The notes beneath the pieces were generated by a model. That model was not told the origin of the DNA, did no database searches, and saw nothing but the letters and a program-made list of their open reading frames with translations. A stretch of 42,806 bases of DNA, taken from assembly GCF_014050145.1 (NCBI RefSeq), contig NZ_JACFYF010000022.1, positions 1-42,806 of the forward strand, given 5' to 3'. The stretch is from Vibrio marinisediminis. GTDB taxonomy: Bacteria; Pseudomonadota; Gammaproteobacteria; Enterobacterales; Vibrionaceae. Below, piece after piece: positions 27,188 through 33,689 of this stretch. Position 1 is the first letter of the stretch. Every line of letters begins with the position of its first letter. The position numbers and the translations under genes were made by a program.

Positions 27188-27484
27188 ATGTCACAACAAC
27201 CAGAGTACACTGATTGGCAACAAGTCATGGATTTGATTAAACACAGCACAGAAACTGGGCAGCATGAAATGTTACTCACCATGCTTTTGACCCCAGATGA
27301 AAGAGAGTCACTTGTAGCTCGCGTTAATATTGTTCGAGAGCTGCTAAAAGGGGAACTCTCTCAGCGTCAAATTAGTCAGATGCTGGGTGTTGGTGTTGCA
27401 ACCATCACTCGTGGTTCCAATGAGCTTAAATCGAAAAGTAACGATGAAAAGCAGGCGATAACCACGTTATTAGAACGCCACTAG
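27188..27484 (+). CDS. trpR: Trp operon repressor TrpR
   Basis: A 98-residue all-helical repressor. The helix-turn-helix is in LSQRQISQMLGVGVATITRGSNELK (about residues 57-81), and the corepressor-binding part is in LTPDERESLVARVNIVRELLKG, both close to E. coli TrpR. As a dimer with L-tryptophan it represses the trp operon and other aromatic genes. It sits directly behind slt, as in E. coli. I see no obvious trp operator in front of slt. Confidence 0.95.
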   Translation: MSQQPEYTDWQQVMDLIKHSTETGQHEMLLTMLLTPDERESLVARVNIVRELLKGELSQRQISQMLGVGVATITRGSNELKSKSNDEKQAITTLLERH

Positions 27485-27489
27485 AAAAA

Positions 27490-27517
27490 TAAAAAAGGTG
27501 CCGATGGGCACCTTTTT
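27490..27517. terminator. Bidirectional terminator between trpR and yjjX
   Basis: AAAAAGGTGCC and GGCACCTTTTT form a stem around a GATG-type loop, with A and T tracts on either side. Confidence 0.9.
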
Positions 27518-27538
27518 CCTATTTTGGTCATTGGTTGA

Positions 27539-28072
27539 TTACAGATTCGCAGGGTAGTGCTCTGGGTTGGTAAATGGAATTAATGCCATGATTAATGCTT
27601 GATGATACACAGAGCTGCGGGTTAACTGATGTTGAGTCAATAAGCCAATCGCGCCGCCTTTTTGCTTTATATTCTCGGTGTTAAATACTTCATCCATCAC
27701 AGTACCAAGTTCAACCTCTTGGCTTAGACGAGAAGCCACTTTTTCAGGCAGCATCATGCTGGCTGAGCGAGATTCGCCACGCTGAGTCTCTGATTCAATG
27801 ACCATCCAGGCAAAAGTAACACCGGTTTCAATTCCCGCTTCTAAACCGACATAAAAATCGGCACCTATGTGAGTCAATTTTGCGTTTTTAACTCGATTAA
27901 TAGCACCTTGGTAGGTTTCTAGGTTGCTCATCGGCTGGTCGGAAACACCGCTTGGTACATTCACCCCGATGAAGGTAAAGTCTTGCTGTGGAAAGGCGGA
28001 TTGAAACGCGCTCTCTACTGCCTTGATTTTTGCCGGGTTAAGCGAAGCGACGATGACGGTCTGAATGGACAT
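27539..28072 (-). CDS. yjjX: Inosine/xanthosine triphosphatase YjjX
   Basis: A 177-residue house-cleaning NTPase of the YjjX/Maf-like fold that hydrolyses ITP and XTP to keep deaminated purines out of nucleic acids. Typical segments are ASLNPAKIKAVESAF (near residue 9), SGVSDQPMSNLET, ADFYVGLEAGIE and QKGGAIGLLTQHQLTRSSVYHQALI. The ATG at 28072 has AGAGGAAC in front. The first 35 bases of the gene overlap the 3' end of mbaA, so yjjX is probably also translated from the nspS-mbaA transcript. Confidence 0.94.
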   Translation of the reverse strand: MSIQTVIVASLNPAKIKAVESAFQSAFPQQDFTFIGVNVPSGVSDQPMSNLETYQGAINRVKNAKLTHIGADFYVGLEAGIETGVTFAWMVIESETQRGESRSASMMLPEKVASRLSQEVELGTVMDEVFNTENIKQKGGAIGLLTQHQLTRSSVYHQALIMALIPFTNPEHYPANL

Positions 28073-30389
28073 GTTCCTCTACCTTTTTCGATATAGCGAG
28101 TTGTTCTAATTGCTTGAGTTCGACAGGTGGAGAGAGGTAATACCCTTGCATGTAATCGCATTGATTGTCAGCAAGCCAGCTATGCATATCTTCGGACTCT
28201 ATGCCCTCTGCCGTGACTATCATTGATTGAGAGTGACACAGGTCGACTAATGGCTTGACGACATTTCGATTGTCTGTCTTGATCAGTGCAGCTAAAAACT
28301 CGCGATCCAATTTAATTTTCTGTACAGGATATTCTACTAGCTGTGAGATAGATGTATAGCCAGAACCAAAATCATCGATGGCTAATTTAAAGCCCATTGT
28401 CGACAGTTCATGTAACAGGGAATAACTTTGTGAATCTGTAGCAAAAGTTTCGGTTATTTCAAAATCGATCAGTCGTGGTTGAACGTGGTATTGCAGCGCC
28501 TTTTTCTCAATGAATGTAGCGAGTTGCTTCGAGTCAAGTTCGGCGGAAGAGAGGTTTATTGATAATTGAATCTCACCGCCCAGAATCGATTGGATTTCGG
28601 CAAAATCTCCAAAGGCTTGCTCAATAACCCAGCGGTCAATATTGCCAAACATCCCAGTTTGCTCAGAAATAGGAATAAATTCCTCAGGTGGAACTTGCCC
28701 AAGTTTTGGCGAGTTCCAGCGAAGCAAAGCTTCAACACCAACGATTTGTTTTCCCGTTCGGTCATAATACGGCTGATACCTTAACGAAAACTCTTGGTTG
28801 AATTCACCGCTTCTCAGCGCTCGTTCAATTTGGGTCCGGCGGCGAACGCTTTTATCCAGTTCTTGTGAATAATAAGAAAGTTGATTCTTGCCCGCTTTCT
28901 TGGCTTGATACATCGCGGTATCGGCATTGGACAATAAGCTTTCCAATGTTTCACCATCGGTAGGGTAAGCGGCAATACCGATACTGGCGGTGATAGGAAA
29001 GCGACTCAGCGACGTATCAGATGGGTTAATCAATGGTGATAGAACCGCATGAGCAAGGGAATCTGCATTGGTGCTGTTGTCGCTAGAGGCGATAAAAATA
29101 GCGAATTCATCACCAGATAAACGCGCAGCGAGGCAACTGACTTGATAGGTGTTCTGCCAATCTATACAGATTGTTTGAATGTGGTTGGCAAACTTAATTA
29201 AAAGAGCGTCTCCCATGCTGTGTCCGTATTTATCATTAACGTATTTAAAGTTATCTAAGTCAATATATAGAATCCATGCATAGCGACATAGGCTATTATC
29301 CAACAGGGACTGGCTGACGTAAGTTTGAAATTGATATCGGTTAGCCAACCCCGTTAGATGGTCATTTTCTGCCAGTACCTTGGTTTTTTCATAACTGGAT
29401 TGCAGTTCTTGGTACATAGAATAAAAACGTTCAGATAGACGACCAATCTCATCATTTTTTGATAATCGCTCAATATTGCTTCTTCGCTTTTGTTCTACTT
29501 CGTCCAGTTGTCGGTCTAGCCTCGCTAATGGGCTTGTTACGTGGCGATAGAGTAACAACAATAAAATCAACACGGTCACAAGAGAGGACGCGGTGAAAAA
29601 CAGCACCAGTCGGCTTTTTATTGCCGTCAGTTGATCTTCTAATAAGTAGCGAGCGGGATCTAAGGTAGCAAACAACCCTGACTTTAACTCAATTGATTGG
29701 GTTAACCCTGCTTCTTCAATGGGATCTTCAGTAAAAAATATCGAACTGTCATTATCAAACTCAATTAACCTTTGCTGTTGATCAAACTGACTCAGTGTTA
29801 AGTAGACGACAAAATAGGAGAGGTGAGCATCATTGTCATTGAGTGGTTTGTTTAATGTTTTTGGGTTGATAATTTGATAGTGAATGAGAATGCTCTGACC
29901 TTGTTCATTTTTACTGAAACCGATGTGCTCCAGTGCACCTGTGTTGGCGTAAGTGTGTTTAACGTAGAGCAATGCTCGATTATCGATGACAGAGAATGGG
30001 TCTTCTTGATTATCTGCAAAGAAGCGTGGTGTTTGCTGTTCGTCTAAGATGGCAATGCCAATAGAATCTTGGGAGATCGACTGAAAGCTGGCAATGATTC
30101 GCTGCATATTGTTCAGCATGTCCATTTCAATAAATGGGTTGCCTTCATGAATCAAATACTGACGAACAATTTCACTTCGTGAGAGAGTGAGAGAATAGCT
30201 GTTAATCAATGCGAATGATTGTCTAAAGTGCCCAGCGAGCTTCTCCATGGTCAGATGTAAGTAACTGGTTTCTCTTTTAATCAAAGCATCTTTTTGATTT
30301 TGATATATACCGTAGCTTGAGATGGTTGCGCTGAGTAATATTACCGGCGCTACTAGCAACAGGACTCTAGTGTTGAGTTTCATGGTCAT
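28038..30389 (-). CDS. mbaA: MbaA, membrane GGDEF/EAL c-di-GMP enzyme of the norspermidine pathway
   Basis: A 783-residue inner-membrane protein. It has an N-terminal helix (about 8-28), a periplasmic sensor domain, a second helix (about 265-285), HAMP, GGDEF (about 335-500, motif SGDEF) and EAL (about 515-765) domains. The EAL residues look complete: EALLR, NLSS, the ITE glutamate, DDFG, KLD, AEGIE and MQGYYLS. The cyclase motif has Ser in place of the first Gly, and I see no RxxD I-site before it. In V. cholerae MbaA is held in a cyclase-biased state by NspS with norspermidine and is otherwise a phosphodiesterase. The start overlaps the nspS end by 23 bases; an ATG two codons further in is equally possible. 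Confidence 0.92.
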   Translation of the reverse strand: MTMKLNTRVLLLVAPVILLSATISSYGIYQNQKDALIKRETSYLHLTMEKLAGHFRQSFALINSYSLTLSRSEIVRQYLIHEGNPFIEMDMLNNMQRIIASFQSISQDSIGIAILDEQQTPRFFADNQEDPFSVIDNRALLYVKHTYANTGALEHIGFSKNEQGQSILIHYQIINPKTLNKPLNDNDAHLSYFVVYLTLSQFDQQQRLIEFDNDSSIFFTEDPIEEAGLTQSIELKSGLFATLDPARYLLEDQLTAIKSRLVLFFTASSLVTVLILLLLLYRHVTSPLARLDRQLDEVEQKRRSNIERLSKNDEIGRLSERFYSMYQELQSSYEKTKVLAENDHLTGLANRYQFQTYVSQSLLDNSLCRYAWILYIDLDNFKYVNDKYGHSMGDALLIKFANHIQTICIDWQNTYQVSCLAARLSGDEFAIFIASSDNSTNADSLAHAVLSPLINPSDTSLSRFPITASIGIAAYPTDGETLESLLSNADTAMYQAKKAGKNQLSYYSQELDKSVRRRTQIERALRSGEFNQEFSLRYQPYYDRTGKQIVGVEALLRWNSPKLGQVPPEEFIPISEQTGMFGNIDRWVIEQAFGDFAEIQSILGGEIQLSINLSSAELDSKQLATFIEKKALQYHVQPRLIDFEITETFATDSQSYSLLHELSTMGFKLAIDDFGSGYTSISQLVEYPVQKIKLDREFLAALIKTDNRNVVKPLVDLCHSQSMIVTAEGIESEDMHSWLADNQCDYMQGYYLSPPVELKQLEQLAISKKVEEHVHSDRHRRFA

Positions 30390-31416
30390 TCAAAAGTTGA
30401 CTCAATATTTTGGCTCTTAAGCGAATATTTTCAGCAGAAAGTGCGCTATCTATCTGCCCTTGAGGGATGTTTTCGTTATCTGCGGCCAATGATGCATCAT
30501 TTAAGTACCAAGCAGGCAGTAGTTTTAAAGCGCTTACATTTGTTGTTGCAGCTTTGACGTCCGTTGCATTAATTGCAGAAATTTTGGGATCTGAAAGGTA
30601 GTTAAGAAACTGTTTAGAAAGCGATTTCTTGTTTGAATGCTGGCTGACAGCGATGCAGTCTAGCCAAATCTGCGGGCGATCTTCGGGTAGTGTAAACCGC
30701 CAATAGTCCACATTTTGTATACGGTTAAGTAAGTGTTCGTCTCCGCTATAGGCGACGCCCATATATAGTTGATCAGCATTTGGGTTCCACTTAACAAAGC
30801 TAAGCGGATATTGGTAGGTTAGAACGTGATGATTAAAATTAAGCATCTCAGAGTAGCTTTGTTTGAGTGCATGCGCATTATCGGTCTCAGCTGATATACC
30901 GCGGCTGATTAAAAAGGGTAAAAAAGAGTCGGTTGAGTCATTGAGTAGACTGATGTGCCCTGATAATTCCCCAGGCGGGCTAATAAAGTCACGCCATTTT
31001 TTTGGGGGGTGAGGAATTTTATCTGAGCGGTAGACAATACCGACGGATCCCCAAAAATAGGGCTGCCCATGATCGCCACAAGCACGATTCCATCGCTGAT
31101 GGTTATTTTGTCGATTGTGAAGATCAGAGACATCAACCAGTTCGCCAAGTTTTCCATATATATTGGCGGCGACATTGTCGAGAATGAGAATATCAAATGG
31201 GAGATCTTTATTTACCGTGAGTAAAGTGTCTCGATCATCGCTATTATCAAAATAAGTGATATGTATTGTCGTACCGGTTTGAGCTTGCCATTGCTGGATG
31301 ACACGATCTGATAGGGTATCCTCCCACATCAACAAATTAAGCTCAGTAGCTGTAACCAGAGAACTAGCCGTGTAAGTTAACCCAATCAATAGCGCTGCAA
31401 GTGACTTCAAAGTCAT
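30367..31416 (-). CDS. nspS: NspS, periplasmic norspermidine-binding protein
   Basis: A PotD-like substrate-binding protein (349 residues from the chosen start) that works as a ligand sensor for MbaA rather than in import; no polyamine ABC transporter is adjacent. The signal peptide MTLKSLAALLIGLTYTASSL ends before ATELNLLMWEDTLSDRVIQQ, the first strand of the binding-protein fold. DILILDNVAANIYGKLGELV and YFWGSVGIVYRSDKI fit the spermidine/putrescine-binding family. The start is placed at ATG 31414-31416 because a signal peptide begins there, although the ribosome-binding site is poor; the longer reading from 31485 would run through an inverted repeat. The 23-base overlap with mbaA couples their translation. 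Confidence 0.9.
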   Translation of the reverse strand: MTLKSLAALLIGLTYTASSLVTATELNLLMWEDTLSDRVIQQWQAQTGTTIHITYFDNSDDRDTLLTVNKDLPFDILILDNVAANIYGKLGELVDVSDLHNRQNNHQRWNRACGDHGQPYFWGSVGIVYRSDKIPHPPKKWRDFISPPGELSGHISLLNDSTDSFLPFLISRGISAETDNAHALKQSYSEMLNFNHHVLTYQYPLSFVKWNPNADQLYMGVAYSGDEHLLNRIQNVDYWRFTLPEDRPQIWLDCIAVSQHSNKKSLSKQFLNYLSDPKISAINATDVKAATTNVSALKLLPAWYLNDASLAADNENIPQGQIDSALSAENIRLRAKILSQLLNDHETQH

Positions 31417-31474
31417 AACGGAGTTACCGAGTCCTTTCAAATTATGGATAACACCGAGCTTTGTAAGAATCAGC

Positions 31475-31541
31475 GGCTGACACACATAGCAAGCTCAAAT
31501 AAGGTCCAGCATGCTATTTTAATCTATAAATTGTGTCAGCC
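31475..31541. repeat. Nested inverted repeat between pheA and nspS
   Basis: GGCTGACACA (31475-31484) is exactly inverted as TGTGTCAGCC (31532-31541). Nested inside are ATAGCA (31486-31491) and TGCTAT (31512-31517). The 67-bp segment has no T run on the minus strand that would make it an obvious pheA terminator. Role unknown. Confidence 0.6.
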
Positions 31542-31577
31542 ACTTGGTGGTTGTTTTTTGAACTGAGAGGTGAGATT

Positions 31578-32756
31578 TTACACTAATTTAACTTGAGTTG
31601 GTTTTACATTTTCACTTGGGTAGCAGCCTAGCACTTTTAGATGCTTAGTAATTTTAGTTAGCTCCGAGAGTGCATTTTGCATGTTTTCCGAATCCAAATG
31701 CGCATCTACATCGACATAAAACATCTCTTCCCATGGGTTACCCATAATTGGACGTGATTCTAATTTAGTCATGTTGATATGGTAGCGCTGCATGATCAGC
31801 AAAGCTGCAACCAGTGACCCGGTATCTTGAGATGTTGACATGATCAGTGTTGTTTTTGCTGGGATTTGTGGAGACACTTCAACAGGCTTACGTGCGACAA
31901 TAATAAAGCGAGTATGGTTTTCCGTTTGGTTGGCAATATTGTCTTGAATGGCTTGCAAGCCATAAATTTTACCTGATGAAGCGTTGCCGATGGCAGCCAC
32001 ATCAGAGCGGTTGAGTTCGCGGACTTTCTGCATTGCATCCGCAGTGCTCGCACAAGTCTTAAGCTCAATATTCTTCATTCGCCCCAAGAATTCGCTGCAT
32101 TGCTGGTGAGGTTGCGGGTGGGAATACAAGGTGGTTAGGTTTTCCAAGCGAATATCTTCGGTAGCAACTAAGCAGTGCTCAATTGGCAATGTGAGTTCAC
32201 CAACAATGTATAGCGTCGTGTGCTGTAATAGGTCATACACTTCATTAATAGACCCTGAGCTGGTGTTTTCAATTGGCAATACACCATAATCGGCATGTCC
32301 AGACTCGACGGTTGTCGCAACTTCTCGAAAACCCTCACAATTAAGTTCAATTAGCTCGGTATTTTTGCGGCTAAAGTACTCACGACTAGCGAGATGGGAA
32401 TAGGATCCTTTGGCGCCTAAGAAAGCGACACGTGCGAGAGGCTTTCTACTTAATTCAGGGTTGGCTAAGTTTTGTAAGTACGCTTGTTGCAGCAACACGG
32501 AGTCTTCAATGATGGCATGGAAGAGTTTGGTGATGTACTGCGCATCAAGTTCGTATTTTTTTAAGCCGTTATTGATGAGCTTTACTAATAGCTGTTGCTC
32601 TCGTTCAGCATCACGAACTGGTTTTGAGGTATGAACTTTGCTTTTGGCAACCTCAATACTCATCTTTCGACGTTCAGAGAGTAGTTGTAGTAGTTGATCG
32701 TCTAACTCGTTAAGTCGAAGTCGAATTTCATCGAGTGAGTATTGTTGTTGAGTCAT
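31578..32756 (-). CDS. pheA: Bifunctional chorismate mutase / prephenate dehydratase
   Basis: Converts chorismate to prephenate and then phenylpyruvate for phenylalanine. The 392-residue protein has an AroQ chorismate mutase domain (about 1-95, IRLRLNELDDQLLQLLSERR), a dehydratase domain (about 105-285, VAFLGAKGSYSHLASREYF and the NTSSGSINEVYDLL threonine motif) and a C-terminal ACT domain (about 298-378, with ESRPIMGNPWEEMFYVD) that binds phenylalanine for feedback inhibition. The ribosome-binding site AAGGAAATTAGG is good. Expression is controlled by the pheL attenuator upstream. Confidence 0.97.
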   Translation of the reverse strand: MTQQQYSLDEIRLRLNELDDQLLQLLSERRKMSIEVAKSKVHTSKPVRDAEREQQLLVKLINNGLKKYELDAQYITKLFHAIIEDSVLLQQAYLQNLANPELSRKPLARVAFLGAKGSYSHLASREYFSRKNTELIELNCEGFREVATTVESGHADYGVLPIENTSSGSINEVYDLLQHTTLYIVGELTLPIEHCLVATEDIRLENLTTLYSHPQPHQQCSEFLGRMKNIELKTCASTADAMQKVRELNRSDVAAIGNASSGKIYGLQAIQDNIANQTENHTRFIIVARKPVEVSPQIPAKTTLIMSTSQDTGSLVAALLIMQRYHINMTKLESRPIMGNPWEEMFYVDVDAHLDSENMQNALSELTKITKHLKVLGCYPSENVKPTQVKLV

Positions 32757-32772
32757 CCTAATTTCCTTACAT

Positions 32773-32840
32773 AAAAAAACCTCCCTGAGGGAGGCTTTCT
32801 GTTCGTTTTTGACTTATCTTCCGAAAACGAGTCAGCCTCC
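32773..32840 (-). promoter_or_regulatory. pheA transcription attenuator
   Basis: On the minus strand the terminator CCTCCC-TCA-GGGAGG (32780-32794) is followed by seven T residues (32773-32779). Upstream, GGGAGGCT near 32838 can pair instead with AGCCTCCC of the terminator's left arm. TCGTTTT and AAAACGA extend that antiterminator. CTCC inside the pheL frame can pair with GGAG of the upstream arm. Slow translation of the Phe codons would favour the antiterminator. Confidence 0.85.
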
Positions 32841-32844
32841 CAAG

Positions 32845-32892
32845 TTACTGGAGAAAAAACAAGTCAAAAAAGAACAGATGGGTTAGTCGCAT
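32845..32892 (-). CDS. pheL: pheA operon leader peptide PheL
   Basis: A 15-residue reading frame, MRLTHLFFFDLFFLQ, ends in TAA just before the attenuator. Five of its 15 codons are phenylalanine (TTC TTT TTT, then TTT TTT), as in E. coli PheL with its runs of Phe. The ribosome stalls here when charged tRNA-Phe is scarce, which allows read-through into pheA. The start codon lies about 24 bases after the predicted transcription start. Its ribosome-binding site is weak. The stop-to-terminator distance and alternative pairings fit classical attenuation. Confidence 0.9.
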   Translation of the reverse strand: MRLTHLFFFDLFFLQ

Positions 32893-32922
32893 ATATATTA
32901 TTCACTTAAAGGGTCCATCAAC

Positions 32923-32951
32923 ACAATAAGCAACCGTGTTTTAAGCGTCAA
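32923..32951 (-). promoter_or_regulatory. Promoter of pheL-pheA
   Basis: On the minus strand, -35 TTGACG (32946-32951), a 17-base spacer and -10 TATTGT (32923-32928) place the start of transcription near 32916, ahead of the pheL start codon. Confidence 0.72.
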
Positions 32952-32952
32952 G

Positions 32953-32985
32953 CAAAAAAATAGCGCCCCTTGGCGCTATTTTAAG
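32953..32985 (-). terminator. Terminator of raiA
   Basis: AAAATAGCGCC and GGCGCTATTTT form a stem with a CCTT loop. On the minus strand a run of T follows. It lies 12 bases after the raiA stop codon and separates it from the pheA promoter. Confidence 0.9.
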
Positions 32986-32996
32986 TGTTAAATCAT

Positions 32997-33332
32997 TTAT
33001 TCTACGTCTTCAATTTCTACTTCAAGCTCTGGCTTATCGCTACGGCGAGCTTCTGGCTTGTGGCGTAGTTTGTTTAGCTGTCGTTCTAGTTTCTGTTCTA
33101 CCTCATTAACGGCAGCGTATAAATCTTCATGAACAGCGGAAGCAACAAGTTTGCCTTTTGGTACCGTGATGACCGCTTCAAATTTTTTCTGTTTGTTCGG
33201 TTCCTCGCTGAAGGTCGCTTGGCAGCCAATGATATCTACTTGCCACTTTTCGAGCTTTTTAAATTTGCTCTCAATATGGTTGCGAATTGCAGAGGTGATG
33301 TCGATATTTTTGCCGGTGATGTTTACTTTCAT
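32997..33332 (-). CDS. raiA: Ribosome-associated inhibitor RaiA (protein Y)
   Basis: A 111-residue cold-shock and stationary-phase factor that binds the 30S decoding channel and holds 70S ribosomes inactive. The beta-alpha-beta fold is seen in MKVNITGKNIDITSAIRNHI, VPKGKLVASAVHEDLYAAVN and EVEQKLERQLNKLRHKPEARR. The acidic tail (ELEVEIEDVE) is the RaiA type, distinguishing it from the shorter Hpf. The start is ATG 33330-33332 with AGAGGAAA upstream; the reading frame open to 33359 is not needed. Order raiA-pheL-pheA is as in E. coli. A CRP-like site lies upstream. Confidence 0.94.
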   Translation of the reverse strand: MKVNITGKNIDITSAIRNHIESKFKKLEKWQVDIIGCQATFSEEPNKQKKFEAVITVPKGKLVASAVHEDLYAAVNEVEQKLERQLNKLRHKPEARRSDKPELEVEIEDVE

Positions 33333-33393
33333 AGATGTTTCCTCTGTTGCATCCCTCATGGGTTAACTCCAGATTAGCGATTTAAGTATAAAA

Positions 33394-33415
33394 AAATGTG
33401 ACATAGATCTCTTTT
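33394..33415 (-). promoter_or_regulatory. Candidate CRP site upstream of raiA
   Basis: The 22-bp sequence AAATGTGA-(8 bases)-TCTCTTTT, read on the plus strand, agrees with the CRP consensus AAATGTGATCTAGATCACATTT at 18 positions by my count; one half-site (TGTGA) is perfect and the other (TCTCT) poor. On the minus strand a possible -10 TAATCT (33371-33376) would put the site near -41, a class II position. An alternative -10 TATACT (33385-33390) would place it too close. Confidence 0.45.
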
Positions 33416-33689
33416 TGTGGGGGATTTTTATCGCTGGAAACCATTTGTGATCTCACTCAAAGTGTATACGAGTTGTTGCACGAAAAAGCTTGTTAAAGTT
33501 AAAAAAAGCGCTAAATTGGTAAGGTGTCTTGCTAAAAATCCCCTGTTTTTTAGGGCTCTTATTCGACCTAAAGAAAACCATTGCTCAATCCTTGTTCACT
33601 TGAAAATTGTGATTCAGACCTCAATAGTTCCTCGGCTATGCTTCATTAACCTTTCTCTACATTTGTATATTGGTATTCGTTGAATAGCT
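33416..33689. other. Intergenic region between raiA and the MltF-like gene
   Basis: AT-rich, with an open frame of 88 codons on the plus strand (33417-33683) that has no recognisable domain, no good ribosome-binding site and an unusual composition. I do not call it a gene. A weak hairpin (CCCT and AGGG near 33541-33556) followed on the minus strand by T residues may end the MltF-like transcript. Confidence 0.4.

Noticed and set aside
31417-31485. Extended N terminus of NspS
   Set aside because: It would bury the signal peptide 23 residues in and read through an inverted repeat arm.
31534-31560. GCCAC/GTGGT hairpin with a T run on the plus strand between pheA and nspS
   Set aside because: No plus-strand gene ends there, and the orientation is wrong for pheA, so it is not called as a terminator.
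33417-33683. 88-codon open frame on the plus strand between raiA and the MltF-like gene
   Set aside because: No recognisable domain, poor ribosome-binding site and low-complexity basic composition. It overlaps the raiA control region, so it is most likely chance.
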